64,000 bases of DNA from Planctomycetota bacterium (GCA_018242585.1 JAFEBQ010000029.1:42286-106285); one strand, 5' to 3'. Shown: positions 19,090 to 29,476, counted from the first letter of the stretch. Program-made: numbers and translations. Notes: generated from the sequence alone by a model not told the origin.

Positions 19090-19980
19090 GCGACGCTGCG
19101 AGAGTTCGGTCAGCAGCGTCTGGCTGGCCACGTGGGCCGGCTCGAGTTGCAGGGCTTGTTCGAGCGACGCTCGGGCCGAGATGCTTTGGCCGCTGGCGGC
19201 CTGAGCCTGGGCCAGGTGATAACAGATTTCCGCCGACGCCGGCCCGCGGTCGCGCGCCTGGGCCAGGCGTTCCGCCGCGTCGTTGTTGCGCCCCATGGCT
19301 GACAGGGCGAGCCCTTCGAGTAACAGCACCCGTTGCGGTTCATCGCCAGGAGAGTAGGTGTCGACCACCTCGTGCAACGTGACGAGCGCCTGTTGCGGCT
19401 GGCCGAGTTGACGGTAGGTTTCCGCCACGTCGATCAGCAACTCGCGATCGTGCGGGTCATAGCTGACCGCGCGATGAAAACCGGCTAGGGCTTGGCGCAG
19501 GTTGCCGCGCCGAGCGGCGATCTGGCCGCGCAATCGCCACGCGCCGGGTGACTTGCTGTTCAGTCGAATCGCCTGGTCGGCTTCGCTGGACGCGATCTCG
19601 ATATCGTTCATGGCCAAGTGCATCTGGCCAGCGCGGACGTGCAGCGATTCGTTGTCGGGGGCGAGCTTCAAGGCGGCGTCGATCTGCTCGACGGCACCAG
19701 GTTGCTTGCCGTTTTGCCAGAGGCTTTCGGCATAGTGCTGACGCGCTTCGACGTCGCTGGGACAGACATCAACCGCGCGGGCCAAGATTTGCTGCGCCGT
19801 CTGGCGATCGCCCCGCTCCATGGCGCTGAGTCCGCGGTGGGACAACTGGCGCGAGGTGGCCAGGTCTTTTGACACGGGACCGTCCATGCCCGGCAGCCGG
19901 CAACCCGCCACGAGCGCTAAGGCGACGCAAACGGCCACGGCGGCGATCGCGGGGCGATTTGTTGTGCGCGAGCGGCGCAT
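19087..19980 (-). CDS. TPR-repeat lipoprotein
   Basis: About 297 aa from the ATG at 19980 (19995 is possible). An Arg-rich start, a hydrophobic run (AIAAVAVCVALALVAGC) and a lipobox ending in Cys mark a lipoprotein signal. The remainder is six or so tetratricopeptide repeats (EARQHYAESLWQNGKQPGAVEQ, AWRLRGQIAARRGNLRQALAGF), a protein-binding solenoid facing the periplasm. The stop codon is partly supplied by a MITE end. Neighbours give no hint of the partner. Confidence 0.85.
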   Translation of the reverse strand: MRRSRTTNRPAIAAVAVCVALALVAGCRLPGMDGPVSKDLATSRQLSHRGLSAMERGDRQTAQQILARAVDVCPSDVEARQHYAESLWQNGKQPGAVEQIDAALKLAPDNESLHVRAGQMHLAMNDIEIASSEADQAIRLNSKSPGAWRLRGQIAARRGNLRQALAGFHRAVSYDPHDRELLIDVAETYRQLGQPQQALVTLHEVVDTYSPGDEPQRVLLLEGLALSAMGRNNDAAERLAQARDRGPASAEICYHLAQAQAASGQSISARASLEQALQLEPAHVASQTLLTELSQRR

Positions 19981-20313
19981 AAGTCGGCTATCCAATGGGC
20001 ATTAGAGCGGGCCGGTTGGGGCGGGCATGGTACCGACGGCGGCCTGATCGTCACAAGATCAGCTTGCTGCCGCCCCCCAGGGATAGCACCCCAAAAAGTT
20101 CGTCATTTTTTGCTTCCTGGGTGACTGTCCCCGGCGATTTGCTAGACTTAAGTTGTCGTTTCGATTGCTCGGGCCGGCCCCAAGCCGGGGGGAGCGAACC
20201 GGCGGCCTGCGTGAGCCGTACGGGAAGAACGCCCCGCGAGGCGCGGCCTGAGCAGCTTTTGAAACCGAACGGGTGATGACTCGTTTCGCGATCTTTCACA
20301 AGGAATTCGTGCC
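19981..20313. other. Divergent intergenic region, about 330 bp
   Basis: Lies between the leftward TPR lipoprotein and the rightward 162-aa gene. A small stem CTGATC/GATCAG (20044-20062) is present. No promoter can be called with confidence. Confidence 0.35.
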
Positions 20314-20802
20314 ATGCCAGCCGTCTATGACAAGCTCGGAATTCGATTTCTCTATCCCGAGAACTGGCAACTGGACGAGACCGATATGATCGAGGGTAAC
20401 AACTCGGTCACGGTGTACGGTCCCGATGGGACGTTCTGGACCATTCTGGCCCATCCCGCCGGGCTCGAGCAGCAAGACCTGATCGAGGCCGCGCTCGAAG
20501 CGATGCACGAAGAGTACACCGATCTGGACGAAGAGCCGTATCACGACGTGGTCGGCGGCAAGGAAGTCTGGGGCGCTGACCTGAACTTTTACTGCCTCGA
20601 CCTGACCAACACCGCCTGGCTGCGCAGCTATGCGACCGACGAGGGAACCTACCTGGTGTTGTGCCAGGGGGAAGACCGCGCGTTCGAGCGCGTGGCGGGC
20701 GTGTTCGACGGGATGCTGCAGAGCTTGCTGGCGCCGAGCGCCGAGTGCAAGAAGTTGGTCGATGATGCGGCCCAGATGGCCGGCGAAGTGATTGACGAAT
20801 AA
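20314..20802 (+). CDS. Hypothetical protein, PsbP/Mog1-like length and pattern
   Basis: 162 aa, acidic and soluble, without a signal peptide. The opening (LGIRFLYPENWQLDE) and the later VTVYGPDGTFWTILAHPAG with EYTDLDEEP and GAEVWGADLNFYCLDLTNT-like strands suggest a single alpha/beta domain of the PsbP/Mog1 type. That resemblance is by eye only. It is monocistronic, with a strong hairpin terminator 37 bp after the stop, so it is probably expressed on its own. The role is unknown. Confidence 0.7.
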   Translation: MPAVYDKLGIRFLYPENWQLDETDMIEGNNSVTVYGPDGTFWTILAHPAGLEQQDLIEAALEAMHEEYTDLDEEPYHDVVGGKEVWGADLNFYCLDLTNTAWLRSYATDEGTYLVLCQGEDRAFERVAGVFDGMLQSLLAPSAECKKLVDDAAQMAGEVIDE

Positions 20803-20839
20803 GCGAGACGCTTGCGTCTCAGCATTGAACTAACACAAG

Positions 20840-20869
20840 CCCAGGGGGTAGCCCTCCCTGGGTTTTTTA
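20840..20869 (+). terminator. Rho-independent terminator
   Basis: A perfect 7-bp stem CCCAGGG (20840-20846) / CCCTGGG (20856-20862) is followed at once by six T residues, downstream of the 162-aa gene. Confidence 0.9.
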
Positions 20870-20873
20870 TTTG

Positions 20874-21048
20874 AGACGTGGAGAGGCGGAAACCCGAATG
20901 ACGAATGACCAAGCACCAATGTCCAATGTCCAATGTCCAAACGGACAGACGCTCGATCGTTGGTCATTGGGATTTGGTCATTGGTCATTCATAATTAGGA
21001 TCCCATCCTCCGTGTAGTCCTCCATGCCTCTGTGTCTCCGTGGCAAAT
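20874..21048. repeat. GCCACGGAG/ATGACCAATG hairpin repeat, copy 2
   Basis: The inner arms AATGACCAA...CCAATGTCCAATG and TTGGTCATTGGGATTTGG are well kept. The right outer arm CTGTGTCTCCGTGGC is intact; the left outer arm is decayed (GTGGAGAGGCGG). Confidence 0.8.
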
Positions 21049-21062
21049 CCCCTCGCCGGCGG

Positions 21063-21971
21063 CTATTTGACGCCCCGGCGGTATTTGGTGCCGGGCCAGT
21101 ATTGCTCGATCTTGCGGCGCAGGAACGCCACGCTGGCCCGCATCTGTTCCATGCCGTCAACGCCGTCTTCGATCGAAATCCAGCCGTTGAACTTTTCGGC
21201 GGCCAAGATGCCGAAGATCGCGTCGTAGTCGTTCAGCCCCTTGCCGATCTCGCCGTGACGCAGTCGCTTGGCGTAGCCGACGCTGTCCTCTTCGCGGCGC
21301 AGGTCTTCGATCGTCCCTTCGGCCAGGTAGCGGTCGCTGGCGTGCATCGTCACGACGCGATGCTTCACGCGCCGCAGCAGTTCGACCGGATCTTCGCCGG
21401 CCAGGTAGGTGTTGCTGGGGTCGTAGTTCACGCCGAAGTTCGGCGAGTGAACCTTGTCGACCAGATCGCAGAAGACATCCATCTTCTGGGCGAACTCGGG
21501 CCACTGCCAGTAGTTGTCCTTGTAGTGGTTCTCGATGATCAGCGTCACGCCGCGAGACCGGGCCAGCGGCAGGCACGCTTCGATGCACTCGGCCGCGTAA
21601 CGAATACCATCGGCGCGGCTCACTTCGGGGCGGCGCTGACCGCTGAGGACGCGGCAGTATTGCCCGCCGAGTGCGGCGGTCATTTCGATCCAGCCTTCTT
21701 CGAGCTTCACTTGCTCGGCGCGGAACTTGGGATCGGGATGCGTGAAGTCCGGCGAGCAGCACAACATCGGGATCGTCAGCCCGGCGTCCTCGGCCTGACG
21801 CCGGGCGACCGACCACTGGCTGGGTTCGCGCAGATCGAGCATGCCGGCGTACATCTCCAGTCCGTCCACGTCCAGGGTGGCGGCCAGGTCGATCCACTCG
21901 GCCAGGCTCATCGAGCCATCGACGACCAATTGGTCCATGTACGCTTTGGGAAAGGCGGCAAGTTTGGGCAT
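21063..21971 (-). CDS. Sugar phosphate isomerase/epimerase (AP-endonuclease-2-like TIM barrel)
   Basis: 302 aa of the xylose-isomerase-like TIM-barrel family. Likely metal ligands are the Glu in LIIENHYKD, the Asp in VNYDPSN, the His in TMHASDR and the Glu in ISIEDG. It should interconvert a ketose or keto-sugar acid; the substrate is unknown. It is the last gene of an operon-like run HPS-like, alcohol dehydrogenase, isomerase, but a 464-bp TIR-bounded element is wedged between it and the dehydrogenase. No good ribosome site lies just upstream of its ATG. A GAGGA sequence that could have served is found on the far side of the element, directly after the dehydrogenase stop. Confidence 0.88.
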   Translation of the reverse strand: MPKLAAFPKAYMDQLVVDGSMSLAEWIDLAATLDVDGLEMYAGMLDLREPSQWSVARRQAEDAGLTIPMLCCSPDFTHPDPKFRAEQVKLEEGWIEMTAALGGQYCRVLSGQRRPEVSRADGIRYAAECIEACLPLARSRGVTLIIENHYKDNYWQWPEFAQKMDVFCDLVDKVHSPNFGVNYDPSNTYLAGEDPVELLRRVKHRVVTMHASDRYLAEGTIEDLRREEDSVGYAKRLRHGEIGKGLNDYDAIFGILAAEKFNGWISIEDGVDGMEQMRASVAFLRRKIEQYWPGTKYRRGVK

Positions 21972-21975
21972 AAGA

Positions 21976-22439
21976 AGTTGCTAGTTGCGTGTTGCTAGTT
22001 GCTAGTGGAAGACGCGGACGGCTCGGCGCCGTCGCGCGACAGAATTGATTTGGCCAAGCCGCGTAGCACGCGACCGACTTCGCCGATGGCGTCGAGTGTT
22101 TGGCTCTGAGCATCCGTGGCAAGGTAGTTCAAACGGCTGGCGATTAGCACTTGCGTTTCCAATTCCGAAAGGGAGCCGATCGCGATCTGTAAGAAGCGGG
22201 CAAAATCGCGGCTGCTATAGCGACCGTGTCCTTCGGCAATGTTGGAAGGAATCGAAACCGCTGCCCGGCGCATTTGCATCGTCAGACCAAATCGCTCATC
22301 GCTGGGAAAGTCACGAGTCACGCGGTAAACCAATTCGACGAGGTCCATCCCCTTTTGCCAGGCCACCAGATCCTGATACCCGCGCCCACCCACGATTCCG
22401 CCTCCGTCACTAGCAACTAGGAACTAGCAACCCGCAACT
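21976..22439 (-). mobile_element. TIR-bounded unit carrying an S23/four-helix-bundle gene
   Basis: 31-bp terminal inverted repeats at 21976-22006 and 22409-22439 match at 26 of 31 positions and consist of GTTGCTAGTT-type units. They enclose one gene, whose stop codon lies inside the left repeat. The unit fills the gap between two operon genes, leaving 4 and 7 bp. Confidence 0.75.
21995..22393 (-). CDS. Four-helix-bundle protein (S23 / 23S rRNA intervening-sequence family)
   Basis: 132 aa. Motifs typical of the family are visible: DLVAWQKGMDLVELVYRVTRDFP, QMRRAAVSIPSNIAEGHGR and FARFLQIAIGSLSELETQV. Members were first found encoded in 23S rRNA insertions and also occur as free-standing genes; their biochemical role is unresolved. 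The start is GTG at 22393 with a GGAGG site 7 bp upstream. The last codons Ser-Asn-stop are read from the terminal repeat (AGCAACTAG). Confidence 0.9.
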   Translation of the reverse strand: MGGRGYQDLVAWQKGMDLVELVYRVTRDFPSDERFGLTMQMRRAAVSIPSNIAEGHGRYSSRDFARFLQIAIGSLSELETQVLIASRLNYLATDAQSQTLDAIGEVGRVLRGLAKSILSRDGAEPSASSTSN

Positions 22440-22446
22440 TTTTTCC

Positions 22447-23478
22447 TCACCGCGGCTTCAAGACAGCCTTCACAATCTCGCCCGAGTGCATTTTCTCGAA
22501 CGCGTCGTGCCATTGGGCGATCGGCCAGATGCCGCCGATGATCTTCGTGACGTCCAGTTGCTTGGTGGCCAGCAGACGAATCACCCGTTCCCAGATCGGC
22601 CAGTTGTGGCTGTAGCTGCCGCGCAGGGTGACGTTCTTTTGCACCAGCGGATCGAGCGAGTAGCCGAACGGCTGCTTGCCCCAGCCGACCTTGCTGATCC
22701 AACCGTTGGGGCGGACGATGTCGATCGCGGTCTTGAGCGTGGCCGAGACACCGGCCGCGTCGACCACGCCATCGACCCCCAGCCCGTCACCTTCGCGGAC
22801 CCAGGCTTCCAGGTTGTCGGTCAGCGCCGTGCAGCCATACGCCTCGGCCACGGCCAGTCGCGTCTTGTCGCGAGCCAAGCCGGCCACCGCGACTTCGGCG
22901 CCCTGCAAGCGCGCCATCGCGGCGCACAAGATGCCGATCGGCCCCGGTCCCAGGACCACCACGCGGTCGCCGGGCTTGATGCTGCCATTGCCGACCACGG
23001 CGTTAAAAGCCACGCAACACGGCTCGGTGATGCCGGCCTGCTCGAACGGCAAACTGTCGGGCAGGTGATGCAAACAGCGGGCCGGCACGCGCACGAACTG
23101 CGTCATCGCGCCGTCAACGCCATAGCCGAAGCCCTTGCGCGTCGGGTCCAGGTTATAGAGTCCCTGCCGGACCAACGGGCTATTGGGGTCGATCACCGCG
23201 GCTGTTTCGCTGACCGCGCGGTCTCCCTCGCGCCAGCCGGTGACGCGCTCGCCAATCTGTGCCACGTTGCCGGCGAACTCGTGGCCGAGGACCACCGGGT
23301 AGTTAACTTGCCAACTATGTTCCGAGGTCCACTGGTGCAGATCGCTGCCACAGACGCCGACCGCGGCCACTTCCAGCAGCACGTCGTCGGGGCCGATCTT
23401 GGGCAGCGACACTTCGCGCAGTTCGACCGAATGTTTTTCCGGGCCGTAGTTCACCACGGCCGCTTGAGTGGTGCTCAT
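22447..23478 (-). CDS. Zinc-dependent alcohol/polyol dehydrogenase (MDR family)
   Basis: 343 aa. The catalytic zinc site is clear: Cys in VGVCGSDLHQW, His-Glu in GHEFAG, and Glu in TEPCCVAF. The Rossmann motif is VVVLGPGPIGIL. The structural-zinc cysteine cluster of classical alcohol dehydrogenases is missing (the lobe reads NSPLVRQGLYNLDP), as in some sorbitol-type enzymes. The start overlaps the stop of the upstream HPS-like gene by 4 bp (ATGA), so the two are translationally coupled. It probably oxidises a sugar or polyol in the same pathway. Confidence 0.9.
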   Translation of the reverse strand: MSTTQAAVVNYGPEKHSVELREVSLPKIGPDDVLLEVAAVGVCGSDLHQWTSEHSWQVNYPVVLGHEFAGNVAQIGERVTGWREGDRAVSETAAVIDPNSPLVRQGLYNLDPTRKGFGYGVDGAMTQFVRVPARCLHHLPDSLPFEQAGITEPCCVAFNAVVGNGSIKPGDRVVVLGPGPIGILCAAMARLQGAEVAVAGLARDKTRLAVAEAYGCTALTDNLEAWVREGDGLGVDGVVDAAGVSATLKTAIDIVRPNGWISKVGWGKQPFGYSLDPLVQKNVTLRGSYSHNWPIWERVIRLLATKQLDVTKIIGGIWPIAQWHDAFEKMHSGEIVKAVLKPR

Positions 23479-24185
23479 CGCTTTCCTCCTACCAAGATGT
23501 CGCCATACCCGTGGACTTTGTCGCAGATCATGCGGAGCGAACCTTCAAGATCGCCCGCGGCCGTCTTGAACGCGTCGGCGTCAATGGTCAACGGCGCGCC
23601 CAGCACGACCAGCGGCGCGCCGTACTCGGGCGTACGGACCGCTTGCTCGAGGGTCAGACCACCGACCGCTTGGACCGGAATGCTGACGGCCGCCACGACT
23701 TCGCGCAACTGATCCAACGGGCTGGGCATTCGCTGACCGCGGGCGGCGATGCCGCGACGCTCGTCATAGCCGATGTGATGAATCACGAAGTCGCAGCCTA
23801 GGTCTTCCAGGAACTTGGCGCCGGCGATCATGTCGTCACAGGCCAGGTTGTCACCCATCACCTTCACGCCATGATCCTTGCCCGCCTTGACGACGCAGCG
23901 CAAGGTTTCTTCGTGAGCCCGGGCCATGACCACGACGTGGGTGGCGCCGGCCTTGGCCATCATCTCGGCCTCCAAGTAGCCGCCGTCCATCGTCTTCAGG
24001 TCGGCCACGATTGGCACGCCGGGAAAGCGTTCGCGCAACGCGCGGACGCCGTTCATCCCTTCGGCAATGATCAGGGGCGTGCCGGCCTCGAGCCAGTCAA
24101 CGCCAGCGCGGCGGGCCAAGGCGGCCGTCTCGAGCGCCTCGGGAATGTTGGTCACATCGAGCGAAATCTGAACAATGGTTTTCAT
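23475..24185 (-). CDS. 3-hexulose-6-phosphate synthase / KGPDC-like aldolase (OMPDC fold)
   Basis: 236 aa from the ATG at 24185. The OMP-decarboxylase superfamily signature is visible in VADLKTMDGGYLEAEMM, together with LEAGTPLIIAEGMNGV, VMGDNLAC and FVIHHIGYDE; phosphate-binding Gly residues are at QAVGGLT and VVLGAPL. Family members condense formaldehyde with ribulose-5-phosphate or decarboxylate 3-keto-L-gulonate-6-phosphate. The dehydrogenase and isomerase downstream argue for sugar or sugar-acid breakdown, but formaldehyde fixation cannot be excluded. It is first in its operon. Confidence 0.85.
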   Translation of the reverse strand: MKTIVQISLDVTNIPEALETAALARRAGVDWLEAGTPLIIAEGMNGVRALRERFPGVPIVADLKTMDGGYLEAEMMAKAGATHVVVMARAHEETLRCVVKAGKDHGVKVMGDNLACDDMIAGAKFLEDLGCDFVIHHIGYDERRGIAARGQRMPSPLDQLREVVAAVSIPVQAVGGLTLEQAVRTPEYGAPLVVLGAPLTIDADAFKTAAGDLEGSLRMICDKVHGYGDILVGGKR

Positions 24186-24224
24186 GGACGGTTTCTTTTG
24201 ACGTGTCGAGTCAATCAATGACAA

Positions 24225-24391
24225 ACACCCCTCCCTTTCAGGGAGGGGCAGGGGGAGGGTAAAGACGTGGCTGGCCAGAAACGAATGCGTTCAAAGGCAA
24301 TGCCTCTGAACGCGATGCTTGCTGACCTGCGGCGCGTTTACCCTCACCCGCTTCGCTGCGCTCGCGACCTCTCCCTTCAAGGGAGAGGTGT
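24225..24391. repeat. CCCTCCC/GGGAGAGG hairpin repeat, copy 1
   Basis: It opens ACACCCCTCCCTTTCAGGG and closes CTCTCCCTTCAAGGGAGAGGTG; each end is itself a small hairpin. The middle contains GGGAGGGTAAA near the left and GCGTTTACCCTCACCCGC near the right, complementary in part. It sits in a divergent promoter region. Confidence 0.75.
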
Positions 24392-24662
24392 GGCGGTTGC
24401 TAATGCAACCTTGCTGGCAGGCGAGCACTCACGATAGGGCGAGCGAGGCGGTGATGCAACTGACTGTAACGTGAGCGGCTTTCTTGGGGCAGTTGCCGAG
24501 TATCTGCCGCAAAAAGAAAACACCCTCCTGCTAATACAGGTTTCGCATTTTAGACGGCGGCTCTACGATTGATGCTCGCCCGGTGTCCGCCGTTTGGCGC
24601 ATCGACACGATGGGCGATGGCTCGCCTTGAATCACCCTGGACGCACTCCGCAGAGGCCGGTT

Positions 24663-25979
24663 TTGGATTCGCACAACCCTTATCAACCGCCAACGACCAC
24701 GGACCAGCCTGCCGGCTGGCGCGGCGCCGCGCGCACGTCGCTGGCGCTGTTGCTGTCGATCAATCTGTTGAATTACGTCGACCGGTACGTGCTGTCGGCG
24801 GTCGTTCCCAAGATTCAAGAAGAGTTCTTTCCCGGGCGAAAGGACGCCGACTTTTGGACCGGGCTGTTGGCGTTCGCGTTCTTGATCACGTACATGCTCA
24901 CTTCGCCGGTGTTTGGCTGGCTGGCCGATCGTGGCTCGCGTTGGCTGATCGTGGGGATCGGGGTCATCGTCTGGAGCCTGGCTTCGGGGGCGGCGGGTTT
25001 GGCCACGACATTCGGCGCGATGATGCTGGCGCGCGTGTTTGTCGGCATTGGCGAAGCGTCGTACGGCCCCGTGGCACCGACGATCATTGCCGATCTCTAT
25101 CCTGTCGAGCGCCGCGGTCGCGTGATGGCCTGGTTCTACATGGCGATCCCGGTCGGCAGCGCGCTGGGCTATGGATTGGGCGGCTTCGTGGCCAAGCACT
25201 GGAATTGGCAGACGGCTTTCTTTGTCTCGGCGCCGCCGGGAATCATGTTGGGGCTATTGGCGTGGCTGATGCGCGATCCCCAGCGCGGCGCCAGCGACGT
25301 GGCCCAGCATGGCCAGGCCGCGACGGCGCATCGCGGCTCGCGGCTGGCCGACTATCGCCTGTTCTGGCAGACTCCTTCGTACGTGTGGGGGACGGCCGGC
25401 ATGACAGCCATGACGTTCGCCCTGGGAGGCGTGGCATTCTGGATGCCCAAGTTCATTGAACAGCAGGGGGTCGATCCGGCCCACGCCAGCATCACGTTCG
25501 GCGCGATCACCGCCGTGGCGGGGCTGTCGGCGACGCTGCTGGGCGGGCTGGCCGGCGACTGGCTGCGAGCGCGCTATGGCGGGTCATACTTCCTGGTCTC
25601 GGGCATCGGCATGCTGCTTGGCTTTCCGTTCTTTCTGCTGGTGCTGTTCACCGAGTTTCCGGGGGCCTGGGCCTGGATCTTTCTGGCCGAGTTCTGTTTG
25701 TTCTTCAACACCGGGCCGACGAACACCATCCTCTGCAACGTCATTCATCCGTCGCTGCGAGCCAGCGCCTTTGCCTTGAACATCCTGATCATTCACCTGC
25801 TGGGGGACGCCATCTCGCCGCCGCTGATCGGGCTGTTGAATGACGAATTCGACGGCAACATGAAGGTCGGTTTCAGCGCCGTATCGGTCGCCATTCTGAT
25901 CAGCGGCGTCTGCTGGCTCTGCGGCACACGACACTTGGCACAAGACACCGCACGCGCCCCGACGCGCTTGGCTGAGTGA
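24663..25979 (+). CDS. MFS transporter (Spinster-like)
   Basis: About 438 aa with 12 predicted membrane helices. LLLSINLLNYVDRYVLSAVVP opens helix 1, and the A-like motif GWLADRGSRW follows helix 2. VFVGIGEASYGPVAPTIIADLYP is characteristic of Spinster-type carriers. The TTG at 24663 is preferred: an AGAGG site lies about 7 bp upstream, and it gives an N-terminus containing NPYQPP, common in planctomycete membrane proteins. A TTG at 24594 is also in frame. The substrate is not predictable. Confidence 0.9.
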   Translation: MDSHNPYQPPTTTDQPAGWRGAARTSLALLLSINLLNYVDRYVLSAVVPKIQEEFFPGRKDADFWTGLLAFAFLITYMLTSPVFGWLADRGSRWLIVGIGVIVWSLASGAAGLATTFGAMMLARVFVGIGEASYGPVAPTIIADLYPVERRGRVMAWFYMAIPVGSALGYGLGGFVAKHWNWQTAFFVSAPPGIMLGLLAWLMRDPQRGASDVAQHGQAATAHRGSRLADYRLFWQTPSYVWGTAGMTAMTFALGGVAFWMPKFIEQQGVDPAHASITFGAITAVAGLSATLLGGLAGDWLRARYGGSYFLVSGIGMLLGFPFFLLVLFTEFPGAWAWIFLAEFCLFFNTGPTNTILCNVIHPSLRASAFALNILIIHLLGDAISPPLIGLLNDEFDGNMKVGFSAVSVAILISGVCWLCGTRHLAQDTARAPTRLAE

Positions 25980-26060
25980 CGCACAGCAGGAGAGGGAATA
26001 CCAACCACGACGGCACAACGACACGACGGGGAAGTTGAAAAGTTGCCGAAGCGCGCTTGG

Positions 26061-26230
26061 CAAACACCCCTCCCTCTCAGGGAGGGGCAGGGGGGAGGGT
26101 AAAGGCGTTGAGTGCCAAAGAGGAATGAGCTCAGTAGCAAGTCCTCTGAGCGCAATGTCCGTTGGCCTGTGACGCGTTTACCCTCACCCGCTCACTGCGC
26201 TCACGACCTCTCCCTGAAAGGGAGAGGCGT
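26061..26230. repeat. CCCTCCC/GGGAGAGG hairpin repeat, copy 2
   Basis: About the same length as and clearly related to the copy at 24225 (CAAACACCCCTCCC ... GCGTTTACCCTCACCCGCT...GGGAGAGGCG). It lies between the convergent MFS and thiC genes. Confidence 0.75.
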
Positions 26231-26249
26231 AAACTTATTGGCCGAGCCC

Positions 26250-27858
<1,609 letters not shown>

Positions 27859-27861
27859 GTC

Positions 27862-28470
27862 CTATCCGCGTTCCGCGAAGTTCTTGAGGATCTTCAGACC
27901 CTCCGCCTGGCTCTTCTCGGGATGGAATTGCGTGGCGTAAAGGCGATCGCGCCAGATCATCGACGTGAATGGCGGGCCGTACTCGGTCTGGGTCGCGATC
28001 ACCTCGGCGTCGCGCGGCACGACGTAGTACGAGTGGACAAAGTACATATGCGCGCCGTCGGCGATGTCGGCCAACAGCGGCGGGCGGCGGACGATCTGCA
28101 ACTGGTTCCAGCCCATGTGGGGCACTTTGTAGTCGTGCGGCAGTTGGAACTTGACGACTTCGCCCGGCAGGATGCCCAGTCCTTGGTGCGCGCCATCTTC
28201 GTAGCCGACATCGAACAGCAGTTGCAGCCCCAGGCAGATGCCCAGCGTCGGCCGGCCGGCCCGGATGTAGTCACGCACTGGCTCGACGAGGCCGCGCGAG
28301 CGGAGCTCAATCATCGCGTCGCCAAAGGCGCCGACGCCGGGCAGAACGAGCTTGTCGGCCGCGGCCACGACGTTTGGATCGCTGCTGATCCGCGCTTCGT
28401 GCCCGACGCGTTCAAATCCCTTTTGAACGCTCCGCAGATTCCCCATGCCGTAGTCGACGATCGTGATCAT
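27862..28470 (-). CDS. hisH: Imidazole glycerol phosphate synthase glutaminase subunit HisH
   Basis: 202 aa, the usual length. HisH supplies ammonia from glutamine to HisF in histidine synthesis. The class I amidotransferase triad is visible: nucleophile Cys in [10 protein letters not shown], and His and Glu in [20 protein letters not shown] forms the glycine-rich loop. No other his gene is nearby, so the pathway genes are scattered. It is flanked on both sides by copies of the same hairpin repeat. Confidence 0.97.
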   Translation of the reverse strand: MITIVDYGMGNLRSVQKGFERVGHEARISSDPNVVAAADKLVLPGVGAFGDAMIELRSRGLVEPVRDYIRAGRPTLGICLGLQLLFDVGYEDGAHQGLGILPGEVVKFQLPHDYKVPHMGWNQLQIVRRPPLLADIADGAHMYFVHSYYVVPRDAEVIATQTEYGPPFTSMIWRDRLYATQFHPEKSQAEGLKILKNFAERG

Positions 28471-28485
28471 GCTGCTAGTTCAATT

Positions 28486-28687
28486 TTGCCACGGAGGCAC
28501 TGAGACACGGAGGGTTGCACGGAGGAAGTTGGAGTGACGAAGTTAATGACCAAGTCCCAATGTCCAATTATCAGATACACATCACGCTCGATCGGTTTTT
28601 GCAATTACTTGGTCATTGGGATTTGAACATTGGTCATTCGCATTTACTCCGTGCCAATCTCCGTGCCTCAGTGCCTCCGTGGCAAAT
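28486..28687. repeat. GCCACGGAG/ATGACCAATG hairpin repeat, copy 4
   Basis: A complete copy: TTGCCACGGAGGCACTGAG at the left, AATGACCAAGTCCCAATGTCC inside, TTGGTCATTGGGATTTGAAC, and GCCTCAGTGCCTCCGTGGC at the right. The outer arms pair almost perfectly. Confidence 0.9.
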
Positions 28688-28693
28688 CAAATC

Positions 28694-29476
28694 TCAACCG
28701 GGCATCCGCCCTTCGGCCAGTTCCTTGTCCCACTGGTCGAGCAGGGGCCAGTCGATGGCGCAGGTGCCGAAGTCGGCCAGGTGCAGATAGTTGTCCACCC
28801 GCGCGATCGTCGCATCGAGCAGCTTGTCATCCTTGCGGAAGATTGGGCCGTGGCTTGGCAACAGCCATTCGACGTTCGACGCCCGGATGCGGCGCAGCGA
28901 CTTGACGAAGTCGACCAGATTGCTGCCGTGGTGCGCGTCGATCGCGCCGACGCAGCCATCCCGGTAAATGTTGTCGCCGCTCAACAACAAATTCCCCAAG
29001 CGGAACGAAAGCTGGCTGTCGGTGTGGCCCGGCGTGTGCCAGACTTCGAGCTTGAGCTTGCCAATCGAGATGACGTCCCCTTCGTCGATCAGGCTGTCAA
29101 GCTTGACCGGCGGCATGGCCAGGTGAATGTTCTGGGCTTCGACCTCGGCGAACGTGCGCAGCTTGTCCCCGGTGGCCAGCGGCTCGGCGGCCAACTTGTG
29201 CCCCAGGATCGGCGCGCGGACCATCTGCTTCAGCTTGGCCAGCCCTTGAATGTGGTCGACGTCGGCATGGGTGGCGACGATCGCCTTGCAGTTGGCCAAC
29301 GGGAAGTCGAGCTGGCGGATCAGGTCGACGATCTCTTCGACGGTTTCGTCAAAGCCGATGTCGATGATCGCCCATTCGTGGGCGTCGTAGACCACATAGA
29401 CGTTGCAGCCGAGCCGTTCGCCGGCCTGGTAGTTGATTTCGATGACGTTCGGAAAGACTGGCTTCCGCGTTAACAT
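28694..29476 (-). CDS. MBL-fold hydrolase with altered HxHxDH motif
   Basis: 260 aa of the metallo-beta-lactamase fold (glyoxalase-II-like). The metal motif reads His-Ala-Asp-Val-Asp-His at residues 70-75, so the second His of the usual HxHxDH is Asp. Other family blocks are WHTPGHTDSQLSF and LLSGDNIYRDGCVG. The change may alter metal content rather than kill activity, since all positions remain potential ligands. The substrate is unknown. It is one of a run of leftward genes each separated by hairpin repeats. Confidence 0.85.
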   Translation of the reverse strand: MLTRKPVFPNVIEINYQAGERLGCNVYVVYDAHEWAIIDIGFDETVEEIVDLIRQLDFPLANCKAIVATHADVDHIQGLAKLKQMVRAPILGHKLAAEPLATGDKLRTFAEVEAQNIHLAMPPVKLDSLIDEGDVISIGKLKLEVWHTPGHTDSQLSFRLGNLLLSGDNIYRDGCVGAIDAHHGSNLVDFVKSLRRIRASNVEWLLPSHGPIFRKDDKLLDATIARVDNYLHLADFGTCAIDWPLLDQWDKELAEGRMPG

